A model generated the notes under the pieces. It had not been told where the DNA came from. It made no database searches and saw only the letters and a list, made by a program, of their open reading frames with translations. This document shows, one piece after another, positions 49,319 through 60,665 of a stretch of 64,000 bases of DNA; within the stretch, counting starts at the first letter, position 1, and each line of letters opens with the position of its first letter. A program made the translations under genes and the position numbers. The DNA is from Domibacillus mangrovi. GTDB taxonomy: Bacteria; Bacillota; Bacilli; Bacillales; Domibacillaceae. Location of the stretch: contig NZ_MRWQ01000008.1 in NCBI RefSeq assembly GCF_001906925.1, forward strand, positions 1 through 64,000. Reading direction: 5' to 3'.

Positions 49319-49384
49319 ATAAACGTATTTTTTAGATTATGTGTTCATCGTACTTAAATTCAGCACTTACGTCTATTATTATGC

Positions 49385-50896
49385 TCACAAAAGATGCTCG
49401 CGAATAAACTTGGCGTATTTCTGTACAGTTGAAACAGAAACACCATACTGATTAGCCATATCTGACTGGCTGACGGGTTCACTGCGCAATTTTCGCCAGA
49501 TGTATTCTACAGCTGCAGCCAATGCATCTGGTTTCGACAATTTTGCATTATGATACTGAAGCTCTAAAAAGATCGAAAACCAGATCATAAACAGACCTGC
49601 TTTCTCCTTTTTGAGCGGCCGGAAATGACGATATAATATAAGAGCTGTATCATGTGCCAGACGCGTGTTCATTTCAATAAAGAGTGAACTATCCACCGGC
49701 ATCCCGAGCACATCCGCCATATAAATTTTCTCATGCGGCTGTAAAAGGTCAATATCGCAAAATCCTGGATGTGTCATGACTTCTTTTTGATCACCTGCAA
49801 GTGATAATAAGAAAATGCCAAATAACCGTTCTTCATCCCGTTCTCCATTTAAATACCGGACAATCTCTTCTGGATTCCGTTGCATTTCGCCTTCTTCTTG
49901 AATACCATTCCATGGCTCAAGCCCTTCCTTTTCTGGATTGCCCTGGATGACTTTTTTCCACACTTTGCGCGCTGTTTCATCACGCCCAGTAAAATGGGCA
50001 GCATAGGCAAGCCAGTAATAAAAGTCTGCTTCGCCTTCGAATCCACCTTTATAAAGCTTTTTCAGCCATCTGTAGGCATCTTGATAGCGGCCAATCAGGG
50101 CAAACGTCGCACCGATTTTAAACTGCTGATCGGGAATAAGTGGCTGTACTTTTACTAGTTGATCAGCCAAATAGTCAAGTGGTTCCTGCTTTTTTTCATA
50201 ATAATAAAACACGATTTTATTGCAGATCGCGTGTAAATTGCTTGGATTTTTCTCCAGCACATCCTCCAACACGCGATGTGCTTTTTCAGTCTGCCCGAGA
50301 TAAAAATAAGCGAGTGCTAAATTGTTGTATGCTGCCCAAAAATCCGGGTACTTTTTTATCGATTCTTCAAGATGAGCGGCCGCTTTCGCAAAATGACCGC
50401 TTTCAAGCAAAAAGCGCGCCTTCTCTTGCAGTTCCATCATCTCATCCTGCTCGTACAAATCATTAAAAGCTTCTTCACTGTCAAGCGTAATTAAATCAAG
50501 CAAATCTTCTGCATCGTCGTTATACTCGCCGTCTTCATTTGCATCTAAATAGGCTTGTGCATGACGAAATGCGTCTTTAAACGATCCGATATGCACATAA
50601 TTATTGGCTAAAAAATAGTGGCACTCGCTCATGTTTGGATCCAGATCATCAAGCACAAAACGAAGCAGTCCTATCGACTGTTCATAATGACCGAGTTCTG
50701 TTTCCACAATGGCCAGCTGGCAAGCAATGACCGGCTCAAGCGGCTCTAAATCCATCGCCCGTGAAAAGTATTTTTTTGCTTTTGCCAGCTCCCGTTTTTC
50801 GAGCGCTTTCATTCCTTTTGAATAGTAAAACTCTCCTGTCGGAAGAAACGGAATGATATTCCTTTTTTCTTTCCAGCTTATTGAGTCATTTCCCAT
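49385..50896 (-). CDS. yvcD: TPR protein with C-terminal HTH, YvcD-like
   Basis: 503 residues. Tetratricopeptide repeats run from about 22 to 330 (FYYSKGMKALEKRELAKAKK, YNNLALAYFYLGQTEKAHRV). The last 50 residues form a helix-turn-helix-like segment (SQSDMANQYGVSVSTVQKY). It matches YvcD by position between trxB and the his operon. The function is unknown; it is probably a protein-interaction scaffold. Confidence 0.85.
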   Translation of the reverse strand: MGNDSISWKEKRNIIPFLPTGEFYYSKGMKALEKRELAKAKKYFSRAMDLEPLEPVIACQLAIVETELGHYEQSIGLLRFVLDDLDPNMSECHYFLANNYVHIGSFKDAFRHAQAYLDANEDGEYNDDAEDLLDLITLDSEEAFNDLYEQDEMMELQEKARFLLESGHFAKAAAHLEESIKKYPDFWAAYNNLALAYFYLGQTEKAHRVLEDVLEKNPSNLHAICNKIVFYYYEKKQEPLDYLADQLVKVQPLIPDQQFKIGATFALIGRYQDAYRWLKKLYKGGFEGEADFYYWLAYAAHFTGRDETARKVWKKVIQGNPEKEGLEPWNGIQEEGEMQRNPEEIVRYLNGERDEERLFGIFLLSLAGDQKEVMTHPGFCDIDLLQPHEKIYMADVLGMPVDSSLFIEMNTRLAHDTALILYRHFRPLKKEKAGLFMIWFSIFLELQYHNAKLSKPDALAAAVEYIWRKLRSEPVSQSDMANQYGVSVSTVQKYAKFIREHLL

Positions 50897-50967
50897 GAAA
50901 ATCCTCCGTACGTTCTATATGATTAACTTATGCATTATAGCATAGATAAACGCTGAAAGAATAGAGA

Positions 50968-50998
50968 GAAAAAGCCGGCCTTTAAAATGGGCCGGCTT
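50968..50998 (-). terminator. his operon terminator
   Basis: AAGCCGGCC / GGCCGGCTT stem followed by TTTTT on the minus strand, after hisIE. Confidence 0.88.
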
Positions 50999-51002
50999 AA
51001 TT

Positions 51003-51632
51003 TTATTCTTTTCCTTTACCTTCATGTCGGCGTGCCAGTACGGATAATACATCATCAAGCGCCAGATCCTGCTCGCGAAGCAGAACAAGCAAGTGATAAA
51101 TTAGATCGGCTGCTTCCCACTGCAATTCTTCTTTATCACGGTTTTTCGCCGCAATAATGACTTCTGATGCTTCTTCGCCGACTTTTTTCAATATTTTATC
51201 GACGCCTTTTTCAAATAAATACGTCGTATACGCACCTTCTGGACGATTTTGCTCGCGGTCCGCAATAACTTGCTCAAGCTGCTGCAAAATCGAATAGGGC
51301 AACGAGCCGCTTTCATCGCCATAAAATGGTTTATCGAAGCAGCTTGTTGTTCCTTGGTGACACGCTGGCCCTGCAGGCTCTACTTTGACAACAATTGCAT
51401 CTTTGTCACAGTCAAATTGCATCGACACGACTTTTTGTGTATTGCCGCTCGTTGCCCCTTTATTCCATAATTCTTCACGTGAACGGCTGTAAAACCACGT
51501 TTCGCCTGTTTCCATCGTTTTTTCAAGTGACTCTTTATTCATATAGGCAAGCGTCAATACTTCATACGTTGTCGCATCTTGCACAATCGCAGGCACAAGC
51601 CCTTTTTCATCAAACTTCACTTCTTCAATCAT
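51003..51632 (-). CDS. hisIE: Bifunctional phosphoribosyl-AMP cyclohydrolase/phosphoribosyl-ATP pyrophosphatase
   Basis: 209 residues. The N-terminal HisI domain ([37 protein letters not shown] with zinc ligands) is fused to C-terminal HisE ([32 protein letters not shown]). It performs steps 2 and 3 of histidine synthesis. It is the last gene of the operon and overlaps hisF by 4 nt. Confidence 0.97.
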   Translation of the reverse strand: MIEEVKFDEKGLVPAIVQDATTYEVLTLAYMNKESLEKTMETGETWFYSRSREELWNKGATSGNTQKVVSMQFDCDKDAIVVKVEPAGPACHQGTTSCFDKPFYGDESGSLPYSILQQLEQVIADREQNRPEGAYTTYLFEKGVDKILKKVGEEASEVIIAAKNRDKEELQWEAADLIYHLLVLLREQDLALDDVLSVLARRHEGKGKE

Positions 51633-52387
51633 CTGACGTTCACCCCCGCATTTCTTAAAAATTGTTTAACTTCTCCGACACCTGTTTCTTTATAATGAAA
51701 AATCGAGGCTGCCAGCGCCGCATCTGCCTCCGCATCTTTAAATACATCTAAAAAGTGCTGTGCATTACCGGCGCCACCAGATGCAATGATCGGGACAGAA
51801 ACCGCATCGCCAACGGCTTTTGTAAGCGCAATATCAAAGCCTTTTTTGCTTCCATCTTCGTCCATGCTCGTCAGCAAAATTTCACCAGCGCCACGTTCCA
51901 CCGCTTCTTTCGCCCAGTCGATAACGTTTCGTTCTGTCGGTGTCCGGCCGCCGTGCGTATACACGCGCCACGTATCTATCTCAGCGTCATATTTTGCATC
52001 GATCGCAATGACGATACATTGCGAGCCGAAAAAAGCAGCTCCCTCGTTGATCAAATCCGGATTGTTCACAGCGGCCGTATTTAATGATACTTTATCCGCT
52101 CCTGCACGTAAAATCCGTTTCATATCATCGAGTGCATTAATCCCGCCGCCGACTGTAAATGGTATTGCCAGTTCCGACGCAACAGCCTGAACAACGTCAA
52201 CCATTGTCTTCCGTCCTTCAACTGAGGCGGAAATATCGAGGAAAACAAGTTCGTCTGCTCCTTGTTCATCATATACACGAGCCAGTTCAACCGGGTCGCC
52301 TGCATCGCGCAGTTCAACAAATTGAATGCCTTTTACAACACGGCCTTCTTTTACATCGAGACATGGGATAATGCGTTTTGTCATCAT
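51629..52387 (-). CDS. hisF: Imidazole glycerol phosphate synthase cyclase subunit
   Basis: 252 residues, TIM barrel. [19 protein letters not shown] and [16 protein letters not shown] are signatures, with the catalytic aspartates in CLDV and [10 protein letters not shown]. It uses ammonia from HisH (53109-53747) to form the imidazole ring. It overlaps hisA by 4 nt. Confidence 0.97.
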   Translation of the reverse strand: MMTKRIIPCLDVKEGRVVKGIQFVELRDAGDPVELARVYDEQGADELVFLDISASVEGRKTMVDVVQAVASELAIPFTVGGGINALDDMKRILRAGADKVSLNTAAVNNPDLINEGAAFFGSQCIVIAIDAKYDAEIDTWRVYTHGGRTPTERNVIDWAKEAVERGAGEILLTSMDEDGSKKGFDIALTKAVGDAVSVPIIASGGAGNAQHFLDVFKDAEADAALAASIFHYKETGVGEVKQFLRNAGVNVR

Positions 52388-53112
52388 TTCGCCACCTCCA
52401 ACGCTTCTTTCACATTAAAACGGCCTGTGTAAATGGCTTTTCCGCAAATGGCACCGGATAAGCCATCTGCCTCAAATTTTGCTAGTTCACGCAAATCATC
52501 AAGAGAACTAACACCCCCTGATGCAATGACACTTTTCCCCGTCACACGCGCAAGTTCTGCTGTTGCTTCTGTATTTGGGCCAGACAGCATCCCGTCATTG
52601 GCAATGTCAGTGAAAATAAACGTTTCTGCACCCGCATCCGCAAATTCTTTCGCGAGATCCACTGCTTTCATAGACGATGTTTCTAGCCAGCCATGTGTTG
52701 CCACATAGCCATTTTTTGCATCAAGACCAATCGCAATTTTATCTCCATATGTACCGAGCCATTGCTTTACGAGTTCCGGTTCTTGTACAGCAAGGCTGCC
52801 AATAATGACACGATCGACGCCATGATCAAGATAATGACGGATATCTTCCTCTGTTCGAATACCCCCGCCAATTTGAACGCGGGCAGAGAGTTTTTGTGCC
52901 GCTTCAATGACGAACTGATCATTGACACGCTGTCCATCTTTTGCGCCATCAAGATCTACCATGTGAATCCATTCTGCGCCTTGCTCCACAAATGATTTTG
53001 CCATATCAAACGGCGAATCACCATATATCGTTTCCTGATTGTAATCGCCCTGTACGAGACGGACACATTTGCCGCCGCGCATATCAATGGCTGGATAAAT
53101 CGTAAAACTCAT
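52384..53112 (-). CDS. hisA: ProFAR isomerase
   Basis: 242 residues, TIM barrel paralogue of His[34 protein letters not shown] and [14 protein letters not shown] contain the catalytic aspartates. It isomerises ProFAR to PRFAR. Its start overlaps the hisH stop. Confidence 0.97.
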   Translation of the reverse strand: MSFTIYPAIDMRGGKCVRLVQGDYNQETIYGDSPFDMAKSFVEQGAEWIHMVDLDGAKDGQRVNDQFVIEAAQKLSARVQIGGGIRTEEDIRHYLDHGVDRVIIGSLAVQEPELVKQWLGTYGDKIAIGLDAKNGYVATHGWLETSSMKAVDLAKEFADAGAETFIFTDIANDGMLSGPNTEATAELARVTGKSVIASGGVSSLDDLRELAKFEADGLSGAICGKAIYTGRFNVKEALEVAK

Positions 53113-53747
53113 ATTATTTCCTCCGATCGTTCCATCGCTTTTGCAAAATTAGCAAGCAGCTGCATCCCTGTTTCACTGCTTTTTTCCGGGTGAAACTGCA
53201 TACCAAATACGTTGTCATGACCGACAACAGCGGGCACTTGAACGCCATACGTTGCGCTCGCAAGCAGTGAAGCCTCATCGATACTGTCTACGTAATACGA
53301 GTGGACGAAGTAAACAAATCCTTCTTCCATGTCATGCAGCACAGGTGCTTCTTGATGAAAATGAAGCTTATTCCAGCCCATATGTGGCACTTTTAGCCTT
53401 TCACCATCCACATCCCGATCCGGAATACGCACAATACGCCCTTTTAACAATCCTAATCCTTGAAAATGGCCATTTTCTTCGCTTTCTTCAAATAAAAGCT
53501 GCATGCCTAGACAAATACCAAGCAGTGGACGGCCGCTATCCACATAACGATGAATAAATTGATCAAGCTTTTTTTCCTGCAGACTAGTCATCGCATCTTT
53601 AAAAGCGCCAACGCCAGGTAGCAGGAGCCCTTTCGTATTGTTCAATTCTTCTGGAGATTCGCTAATTATATAGGGCATGCCAATTCGCTCAAGCGCTTTG
53701 CTGACACTGAATAAATTGCCCATTCCATAGTCAATGATGCCGATCAT
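53109..53747 (-). CDS. hisH: Imidazole glycerol phosphate synthase glutamine amidotransferase subunit
   Basis: Start ATG 53747; 212 residues. Class I amidotransferase with cysteine in [16 protein letters not shown], and histidine and glutamate in [12 protein letters not shown]. It delivers ammonia to HisF. The hisB stop lies two bases from its start. Confidence 0.97.
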   Translation of the reverse strand: MIGIIDYGMGNLFSVSKALERIGMPYIISESPEELNNTKGLLLPGVGAFKDAMTSLQEKKLDQFIHRYVDSGRPLLGICLGMQLLFEESEENGHFQGLGLLKGRIVRIPDRDVDGERLKVPHMGWNKLHFHQEAPVLHDMEEGFVYFVHSYYVDSIDEASLLASATYGVQVPAVVGHDNVFGMQFHPEKSSETGMQLLANFAKAMERSEEII

Positions 53748-53748
53748 T

Positions 53749-54339
53749 TTACAACATCCCTTTCGTTGATGGAACACCTTTCACACGCGGATCAATTGTC
53801 GTTGCTTCGTCAATTGCACGTGCCATCGCTTTAAACACCGCTTCAATCATATGGTGCGTATTTTGACCATAATGAATAATGACATGTAAATTCATACGTG
53901 CTTCTAGAGCAAATTTCCATAGAAACTCATATACGAGTTCCGTATCAAATGTGCCGACTTTTTGCGCCTTGAATTCACCACGCATTTCAAAATGAGGACG
54001 GTTGCTCAAATCCACAACGACCTGTGCAAGCGTATCATCCATTGGCACAAAAAAGCTTCCATATCGCTTAATGCCTTTTTTATCTCCCAGTGCTTCTTTT
54101 AATGCCATGCCGAGAACAATGCCAAGATCTTCTGTCGTATGATGATCATCCACATCAACGTCTCCATCTGCTTTCACTGTCAGATCAAAATGGCCGTGCT
54201 TCGTGAAAAGGTCAAGCATATGGTTCATGAATGGTACACCCGTGTCAATATTCGACTTTCCTTCACCATCCACCTCAAATGCGAGGTCAATTTTTGTTTC
54301 CCCTGTATAACGCTGCAGCTCTGCATAGCGATTTCCCAT
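53749..54339 (-). CDS. hisB: Imidazoleglycerol-phosphate dehydratase
   Basis: 196 residues. The duplicated HisB half-domains show metal motifs [25 protein letters not shown] and [12 protein letters not shown]. It is monofunctional, without the HisN phosphatase domain, as in other Bacillus. Confidence 0.97.
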   Translation of the reverse strand: MGNRYAELQRYTGETKIDLAFEVDGEGKSNIDTGVPFMNHMLDLFTKHGHFDLTVKADGDVDVDDHHTTEDLGIVLGMALKEALGDKKGIKRYGSFFVPMDDTLAQVVVDLSNRPHFEMRGEFKAQKVGTFDTELVYEFLWKFALEARMNLHVIIHYGQNTHHMIEAVFKAMARAIDEATTIDPRVKGVPSTKGML

Positions 54340-54357
54340 TGTGAACCCTCTTTCTTT

Positions 54358-55626
54358 TTAATCGTTACGCGCTTCAATCGCGCGGGCATGTGCTTCTAAT
54401 CCTTCAAGCCGGGCAAATGCGGCAATTTTTGCTCCATGTTGATCAAATGCCTGCTTGCTGTACATAATAATACTCGATTTTTTCATAAAGTCATCGACAG
54501 ACAGCGGGCTAGAAAAGCGGGCCGTACCGTTCGTCGGCAAGACATGATTCGGACCTGCAAAATAATCGCCAACCGGCTCTGAAGAATAACGGCCGACAAA
54601 AATCGCTCCAGCATGTTTAATGTCTTTCACGAGCTCAAGGGCACCTTCTGTCATGATTTCAAGATGCTCCGGTGCCAGTTCATTAATCGTTTGAACGGCT
54701 TCTTCCATTGTTTCTGCTACATAAATCGCTCCGTAATCATCAATCGATGCCCGTGCTATTTCCGAACGCGGCAACGATTTAAGCTGCTTCTCAATCTCGC
54801 GTGCAACAGCTTGCGCCAAATCTTGCGAAGTCGTCACGAGCACAGCAGACGCTCTCTTGTCATGTTCCGCCTGTGACAGCATGTCCGCTGCCACTTCTTT
54901 CGCAGAAGCCGACTCATCAGCGAGCACCGCAATTTCACTTGGTCCTGCAATCATATCAATATCCACATCTCCGAACACTTCCCGTTTTGCGAGTGCTACG
55001 AATATGTTGCCCGGTCCCGTAATTTTGTCAACAGCTTTAATGGATTCCGTTCCATAGGCAAGAGCTGCTACCGCCTGCGCACCACCGACTTTATATATAT
55101 CTTTCACGCCAGCAATGTCAGCCGCCACAAGCACACCTGCTGGAAGCTTTCCATTTGACCCGGGTGGAGACACCATAACAATTCGCTCAACACCGGCTGT
55201 TTTTGCCGGCATGACGTTCATCAAAACGGAAGAAGGATACGCTGCTGTACCGCCAGGAACGTAAACACCCGCTGAATCAAGCGGCGTCATTTTCTGTCCG
55301 AGAATAGAACCGTCTGCGTTTGTATATAGCCACGTTTCCCGTTTTTGCTTCGCATGAAAAGACGCGATATTTTCGGCTGCTTCACGAATGATGCTGATCA
55401 TCTCATCATCAAGCGTCTCGTATGCTTCGTTGATTTCTTCTCTTGTCACTTTTAAGCTCGATAATTTTGCTCCGTCAAACTTTTCTGTATAGGCGAAAAG
55501 CGCATAATCGCCCTTTTCTTTTACCTCACTAATAATAGCACGAACGATCTGCTGCTGGTCTTCTGTTCCTGCATCGACGGACCGTTTAATGGATAATCCG
55601 GCTGTAATACGCTCCGTTTTAATCAT
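54358..55626 (-). CDS. hisD: Histidinol dehydrogenase
   Basis: 422 residues. [33 protein letters not shown] and [14 protein letters not shown] are family signatures; the zinc ligands include Q and H in [11 protein letters not shown] and H in AGPNHVLPT. It carries out the last two steps of histidine synthesis. Confidence 0.97.
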   Translation of the reverse strand: MIKTERITAGLSIKRSVDAGTEDQQQIVRAIISEVKEKGDYALFAYTEKFDGAKLSSLKVTREEINEAYETLDDEMISIIREAAENIASFHAKQKRETWLYTNADGSILGQKMTPLDSAGVYVPGGTAAYPSSVLMNVMPAKTAGVERIVMVSPPGSNGKLPAGVLVAADIAGVKDIYKVGGAQAVAALAYGTESIKAVDKITGPGNIFVALAKREVFGDVDIDMIAGPSEIAVLADESASAKEVAADMLSQAEHDKRASAVLVTTSQDLAQAVAREIEKQLKSLPRSEIARASIDDYGAIYVAETMEEAVQTINELAPEHLEIMTEGALELVKDIKHAGAIFVGRYSSEPVGDYFAGPNHVLPTNGTARFSSPLSVDDFMKKSSIIMYSKQAFDQHGAKIAAFARLEGLEAHARAIEARND

Positions 55627-55629
55627 CTG

Positions 55630-56268
55630 TTACTGCACCGCCGTTTCTGCAATGATATCCGTTAAGCGAGTGACAAGCTTTGCAATGTCGGCGTTTTTCA
55701 TCCGGTAACTGACCGGATTCACAATAAGACGCGACGTAATGCCGACAATCGTTTCATACTCAACGAGACCGTTTTCTTTTAATGTTTGACCGGTTGAGAC
55801 AATGTCAACAATACGATCTGATAGGCCAATTAATGGCGCTAATTCAATTGAACCGTTTAACTTAATAATTTCAACTTGTTCACCTTTTCCGCGAAAATAG
55901 GTCGAGGCTACATTCGGATATTTTGTCGCAATTTTCGGTGCGACTTCGTTTAACGATGTATTCGGAAGCCCAGCAACAGCTAAATAGCACGGACTAATTT
56001 TCAAATCGAGCAACTCATATACATCACGTTCTTCTTCTAACAGCACGTCTTTACCGGCAATGCCGACATCTGCGACACCATGTTCAACATATGTTGCCAC
56101 ATCCATTGGCTTTGCAAGGAAAAAGCGCATATTTTCTTCCGGTACTTCAATAATCAGTTTTCGCGATTCATCAAGCTCCGGCGGAAGCTGATAGCCTGCT
56201 TCTTGCAAAAGCGCCGCTGCTTCTTCAAAAATACGTCCTTTTGGCATCGCAATCGTTAACATTGACAT
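55630..56268 (-). CDS. hisG: ATP phosphoribosyltransferase, short form
   Basis: The ATG at 56268 is nine bases after GGAGG; 212 residues, the short form without the C-terminal regulatory domain. [14 protein letters not shown] and [14 protein letters not shown] are typical. It needs HisZ (the next gene upstream) for activity and feedback control. First step of the pathway. Confidence 0.97.
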   Translation of the reverse strand: MSMLTIAMPKGRIFEEAAALLQEAGYQLPPELDESRKLIIEVPEENMRFFLAKPMDVATYVEHGVADVGIAGKDVLLEEERDVYELLDLKISPCYLAVAGLPNTSLNEVAPKIATKYPNVASTYFRGKGEQVEIIKLNGSIELAPLIGLSDRIVDIVSTGQTLKENGLVEYETIVGITSRLIVNPVSYRMKNADIAKLVTRLTDIIAETAVQ

Positions 56269-57452
56269 CAAACGTTACCTCCATTACTTGATTTCCCGAC
56301 AAAAAACGTTACATTTTTGCTTGTTTGTGTGAATGTATCAACATCTTTTACACCCGCAACATCCTGTAAAAGGACATATTCTCCGTCTGCACGGCGTTTT
56401 TGTGCTTCTTCAATGGCTTCAACACGTCGTTCATTGCTGAACAAAATGCAATGAATGCCTTCTTCTTCTTCCAATTGCTCCAATGCTTCGAGCAAAAAGT
56501 CTACACGAAGGCCAAACCCTGTCGCGCCAGCCGGTTGACCAAACTTCCCTAATAAATTATCGTAGCGACCGCCATTTCCGACAGGAGCGCCTACACCGTC
56601 TGCATATACTTCAAACACAAGTCCTGTATAGTAGCTCATATGACTGACAAGTGGCAAATCAAACGTCACATATTGATCCACATTATATTCTTTCAACCGG
56701 TCATACACCGTTTTTAATTCATTAAGCGCTGCGCTTCCTGCACTTCCTTCGACTAATTTTATGGCTTCATCCAAACAGTCAATGCCACCGGACAAATTTA
56801 AAAATTGCAAAAGTCGCTGTTTATCAATCGATGACAGCGGCAAGCCTGTAATGTGCTCGCGATAGCCAACATAATTTTTCTCATAAAGGAAGCGGCGCAG
56901 CTGTTCAGAGCGCTCTTCTGTACCAAGAATTTGCCGAAATAATTCATCTATAAAACGGATATGCCCAAGTGAAATCCGGAAATTTTCCAAGCCCGATTTT
57001 CTCATAACCGATACGAGCAGTGCAATCACTTCAGCATCCGCACTCATTGTATTGTCACCGATCAATTCCACACCAATTTGCTCAAATTCAGCGGCACGGC
57101 CACCTTCACGCTGCTGCGCACGGTATACACTCGCTGAATAGGCAAGACGTAATGGAATACGTTCTTTTAACAGTTTTGACGCGGCAACACGTGCAATCGG
57201 TGCGGTCATATCTGGACGCAGCACGAGCGTATTGCCTTGCTGATCAAGCAACTTAAAAAGCTGGCGGTCTAAAATGGCTGACGCGTCGCCGACTGTTTCA
57301 TGATATTCAAGCGCCGGTGTTTCAATAAAACGATAGCCCCAGCTTCTCATTTCCTGTTCCGCAGCTTCTTTCAATTTTCGTCTTGTTTCATAAATGTGCG
57401 GCAACGTATCCCGCATTCCAACAGGCTTTTCAAACATTAACAGCTTCGACAT
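56268..57452 (-). CDS. hisZ: ATP phosphoribosyltransferase regulatory subunit
   Basis: Start ATG 57452; 394 residues. A class II aminoacyl-tRNA synthetase-like domain ([43 protein letters not shown]) without an anticodon-binding domain identifies HisZ rather than HisRS. It forms the active enzyme with HisG. It is the first gene of the operon, with its own promoter at 57527-57555. Confidence 0.95.
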   Translation of the reverse strand: MSKLLMFEKPVGMRDTLPHIYETRRKLKEAAEQEMRSWGYRFIETPALEYHETVGDASAILDRQLFKLLDQQGNTLVLRPDMTAPIARVAASKLLKERIPLRLAYSASVYRAQQREGGRAAEFEQIGVELIGDNTMSADAEVIALLVSVMRKSGLENFRISLGHIRFIDELFRQILGTEERSEQLRRFLYEKNYVGYREHITGLPLSSIDKQRLLQFLNLSGGIDCLDEAIKLVEGSAGSAALNELKTVYDRLKEYNVDQYVTFDLPLVSHMSYYTGLVFEVYADGVGAPVGNGGRYDNLLGKFGQPAGATGFGLRVDFLLEALEQLEEEEGIHCILFSNERRVEAIEEAQKRRADGEYVLLQDVAGVKDVDTFTQTSKNVTFFVGKSSNGGNV

Positions 57453-57489
57453 TTTATCACCCAATCTATCATTATTTATCATTTTTTCG

Positions 57490-57555
57490 CTTTAGTTCGC
57501 TAATATACTAAAGACTGATTATCTGTATTTTAACGGTTCTGATAATTCACGTCAA
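57490..57555 (-). promoter_or_regulatory. his operon promoter and leader
   Basis: On the minus strand TTGACG (57550-57555) and TAAAAT (57527-57532) are 17 bp apart. A 7-bp inverted repeat CTTTAGT / ACTAAAG (57490-57496, 57507-57513) lies about 15 bp downstream of the start point and could be an operator. The leader is too short for a T-box. Confidence 0.7.
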
Positions 57556-57557
57556 GG

Positions 57558-57582
57558 CAAAAAACCGGGTTTTCCCCGGTTT
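57558..57582 (-). terminator. Terminator of the DUF4003 gene
   Basis: AAACCGGG / CCCGGTTT stem followed by six T on the minus strand; it isolates the his operon from upstream transcription. Confidence 0.85.
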
Positions 57583-58495
57583 AACTGTTGGATGCAGATG
57601 ATGCCGCGACAGCTCCAGCTGTGGCGGCCGCCATCGCTGCTTGTTGTGCTTGAATCATCGCTTGAACAGCTGCTGTAAGTCCCGCTGAAGTATCGATGTA
57701 TGCTTGTGAAGCAAAGATCGCCGCCACAGTGATTGCCATTTCCTTCGACCATTTGAATAATTTCATGTCGATTAATTCCTCGGCAATCTGCACGGCCTCG
57801 TCTATTTTCCCTGAGAGCGCAATGACACCAATGGCCGGATAATGCATCGCTTTTACCTTCAGCCCGTGTATTTCCAGTTCCCTTTTTGCGTGAAGGACCG
57901 CTTCTGCCGACTGGTCGCGAAACATGCCATCCATCACAAGCATATTCGCCAAAAACTGAAGGTCATTCCCTTTCCAAAAACCTTTTGCATTCAAATAACG
58001 GTAATACTTTTCTGATGAATCAACGAGTTCCACAGCGCTTTCTGGACGCTTCGCCATCATAACGGCCGCCGGATAATCTTCATAAGACGTCAAGAAACGA
58101 TGGTATCGTTTCATTTCCTCAAAAATCTCTTTTATTCGTTCCGGTCTCGTCAAATCCTCTGCCAAAAAAGCAGCAATGTACGTGTAGACCGAAGACCGCA
58201 GGCCAGCTGATCGAAGTGTTTCATAAGAAATAAGCAGCTTTTCTAATAATTCATTCGGGTCTCCCTCTTTTGTCATGAGGAGTCCTGTCATTGGAAAATG
58301 AATCGTTCTGAGCGGCGAAAAAATAGAACCTGTTTTTTTAATTTTATTGGATAAAGACGTGAATGTTTGTCCATCAATTTGTTCATGTCTTGCGGCGAAT
58401 TGTGCAGCCGTTAGTAAAACAAGGCGTTTATCCATCCATTTCCCTGCAGTTTTGCGCAAGATGGACACATTTTCTTCCATCAACTTCCCGTCCAC
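57581..58495 (-). CDS. DUF4003 family protein
   Basis: 304 residues, starting at GTG after AGGGGAG. The body (LRSAGLRSSVYTYIAAFLAE, YHRFLTSYEDYPAAVMMAKR) resembles the helical DUF4003 family of Bacillales. The last 30 residues are alanine-rich low complexity (AAMAAATAGAVAASSASNS). The function is unknown. It stands between yvoF and hisZ, a place without a gene in B. subtilis as I recall. Confidence 0.75.
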   Translation of the reverse strand: MDGKLMEENVSILRKTAGKWMDKRLVLLTAAQFAARHEQIDGQTFTSLSNKIKKTGSIFSPLRTIHFPMTGLLMTKEGDPNELLEKLLISYETLRSAGLRSSVYTYIAAFLAEDLTRPERIKEIFEEMKRYHRFLTSYEDYPAAVMMAKRPESAVELVDSSEKYYRYLNAKGFWKGNDLQFLANMLVMDGMFRDQSAEAVLHAKRELEIHGLKVKAMHYPAIGVIALSGKIDEAVQIAEELIDMKLFKWSKEMAITVAAIFASQAYIDTSAGLTAAVQAMIQAQQAAMAAATAGAVAASSASNS

Positions 58496-58567
58496 AACGC
58501 TCTCCCCTTTCTATTATCCCTTATTATTTACGGTATACACTCATCATAAGTTTCGAAAGAATATAAG

Positions 58568-58603
58568 AAAAAACCCGTTTCAACTTTTCGTTGAAACGGG
58601 TTT
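58568..58603 (-). terminator. Terminator of the hprK-lgt-yvoD-ppaX-yvoF operon
   Basis: A 14-bp perfect stem AAACCCGTTTCAAC / GTTGAAACGGGTTT followed by T on the minus strand. It overlaps the yvoF stop codon. Confidence 0.88.
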
Positions 58604-59074
58604 AATCACCATTGGATTCCCGCCAGCAAACGCGCCAGCTGGTACATCGCGATTGACAAGTGTCATCGCCGACACAATCGCCCCGTCGCCAATTTCGATA
58701 CCAGGCAATACGGTGCAATTGGCACCAATCATCACATTGTCACCGATGACAACGGAACCAATCCGGTATTCATCCGTTAAATATTCATGCGCAAGAATCG
58801 TCGTGTTATAGCCTATAATCGTGTTAGTGCCAATTACAATGTGCTCTGGAAACATAATATCCGGCACCACTTTATAAGCAAGCGCGCTGCCTTCACCAAT
58901 ATTCATCCTGAGCAAGCGGCGGTACAACGCGTTTTTCAAACGAGCCGTCGGCGTAAAACGGCTGATTTCAATCACGACTGTGTTTTTAAACGTTTTCCAA
59001 AACGAAACGGTTTCGTATATATGGAACAGCGGATTTTTATCGCCTTCCAGTCTGTACCGCTTCGTTCGTCTCAT
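58580..59074 (-). CDS. yvoF: Left-handed beta-helix acyltransferase, YvoF-like
   Basis: 164 residues. Hexapeptide repeats ([36 protein letters not shown]) and the C-terminal [13 protein letters not shown] identify a LbetaH O-acetyltransferase. The substrate is unknown. It overlaps ppaX by 4 nt and is the last gene of the hprK operon. Confidence 0.88.
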   Translation of the reverse strand: MRRTKRYRLEGDKNPLFHIYETVSFWKTFKNTVVIEISRFTPTARLKNALYRRLLRMNIGEGSALAYKVVPDIMFPEHIVIGTNTIIGYNTTILAHEYLTDEYRIGSVVIGDNVMIGANCTVLPGIEIGDGAIVSAMTLVNRDVPAGAFAGGNPMVIKPVSTKS

Positions 59075-59727
59075 TTATTTTCTGCTCCGACTTTCAAAAT
59101 TTCAAGCAGATCTGCCATGGACTCAAGCATAAAATCCGGGTTGTACTCGTTTAAAAAGTCGCGTCCTTTTAACGACCAGGCAACACCTGCTGTCATCGTA
59201 CCTGCATTTTGACCGCCTTCAATATCATGGTAATTATCACCAACCATGATTGCTTCTTCCGGTTTTGATCCGAGTGCAGCCAGCGCTTTTTCAACGGGCT
59301 CTGGATGCGGTTTTGGGTTTTCTACATCATCAAGTCCAATGATCACATCAAAAAAGGGATCGAGCTGGGCAAGTTTCAAGCCCCGAATAATCGTGTCGCG
59401 TATTTTTGTTGACACAATCGCCATTTTGTAGTTGTTTTCATGAAGAATGCGAATTGCTTCATACACACCTTGAAATTCGGTAACGAGTGTATCATGCTGA
59501 CCCAAATTGAATTCCCGATAGTGTGCAACCATTTCCATCGTCCGTTCTTTATCAATTTGTTCAAATGTTTCGATAAGCGGCGGACCCATAAACGGATAAA
59601 CATCTTCTCGTTTGTACTGTCCCGGATAATAATGATTGAGCGTATGTAAAAACGACTCCACAATTAATTCATTTGTGTTAATTAACGTCCCATCTAAATC
59701 AAACAAAAGCGTTGTAATATTTTTCAT
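59071..59727 (-). CDS. ppaX: Pyrophosphatase PpaX
   Basis: 218 residues, HAD superfamily. [15 protein letters not shown] carries the nucleophile and acid aspartates, AIVSTKIR motif II and [12 protein letters not shown] motif IV. It hydrolyses pyrophosphate released when HprK/P dephosphorylates P-Ser-HPr. It belongs to the hprK operon. Confidence 0.95.
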   Translation of the reverse strand: MKNITTLLFDLDGTLINTNELIVESFLHTLNHYYPGQYKREDVYPFMGPPLIETFEQIDKERTMEMVAHYREFNLGQHDTLVTEFQGVYEAIRILHENNYKMAIVSTKIRDTIIRGLKLAQLDPFFDVIIGLDDVENPKPHPEPVEKALAALGSKPEEAIMVGDNYHDIEGGQNAGTMTAGVAWSLKGRDFLNEYNPDFMLESMADLLEILKVGAENK

Positions 59728-60665
59728 ATATAAGTAGCTTCCTTTCTCCGCACAGCTTCAGCTCGATTCCAGAGCCGGGCGATGATAAGCGTTAACATAA
59801 CCGCCGTCACAATCCGGATGAAGAAGAGCGGCAGCACCGGAATCCCAAGTGGAATAAAAATAAGAGTATCTTCTATCACAGCATGGCAAGCAACAAGAAA
59901 AATAAACGCAATCGTTACATCTTTCCGGCTGACGCCATCTTCTTCCACCGCTTGAATCATAACTGCTGATCCCATTGCGAGTCCAAATAACATGCCGGAT
60001 GCAAGTGTCATCGACGTATTCTCTTTCATGCCAAGAAAACGTGTGACGGGCGCCATTGCCTTGGAAAACGCATCAAGCCATTTTAAATCTTTCGCCATTT
60101 GTATCATAATCATTAATGGAATGACAATAATCGCTAGCTGTAAGACGCCGAAGCTTGCTTTCTCCACTCCAAGAAGAATGATCGCATTCCATGTGTCTGG
60201 CTGACTTTCTACTGCTGGCACCATGCCATACTGAGCCCGTTCACTTCCGCCGTGCCAGACAAAATTAATGAGCACACCTGCTATAAACGCCAGACCAAGA
60301 CGAACAGCCAATACAACCCATATTTTCACGCCAACTTTTAACGCCACCGTCGACTCAATAAATAAATTATGTGAAAATGACAGCATCATCGCTACTATAA
60401 AAACTTCTTTCACCGTTAAATCAAGTGATAAAATCGCACCAATAGCCGCATATAGATTAAGCACATTGCCGAGCACAAGCGGAATGGCCGCATCGCCCGA
60501 TAAACCGAAAATGCCCATAGCTGGACTAATGAATTGAATAATCCATGGCAAAACGGGTGTAAATTGTAAAATGGTCACAATCAATGTAATGGGAAAAATG
60601 ACTTTTCCAAGCGTCCATGTTGTCCTGAGTCCCGTCATAACTCCTTTTAAAACCGTTTGTTTCAA
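59724..60665 (-). CDS. yvoD: Nucleoside-recognition (Gate) domain membrane protein, YvoD-like
   Basis: 313 residues with about eight TM helices. Two Gate-type segments of the SpmA/FeoB class are visible ([20 protein letters not shown] and [18 protein letters not shown]). The function is unknown. It is translationally coupled to lgt and ppaX (4-nt overlaps). Confidence 0.88.
   Translation of the reverse strand: MKQTVLKGVMTGLRTTWTLGKVIFPITLIVTILQFTPVLPWIIQFISPAMGIFGLSGDAAIPLVLGNVLNLYAAIGAILSLDLTVKEVFIVAMMLSFSHNLFIESTVALKVGVKIWVVLAVRLGLAFIAGVLINFVWHGGSERAQYGMVPAVESQPDTWNAIILLGVEKASFGVLQLAIIVIPLMIMIQMAKDLKWLDAFSKAMAPVTRFLGMKENTSMTLASGMLFGLAMGSAVMIQAVEEDGVSRKDVTIAFIFLVACHAVIEDTLIFIPLGIPVLPLFFIRIVTAVMLTLIIARLWNRAEAVRRKEATYI

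Noticed and set aside
57453-57580. T-box riboswitch upstream of the his operon
   Set aside because: Only about 75 nt lie between the likely start point and hisZ, and neither a T-box sequence nor an antiterminator is present.
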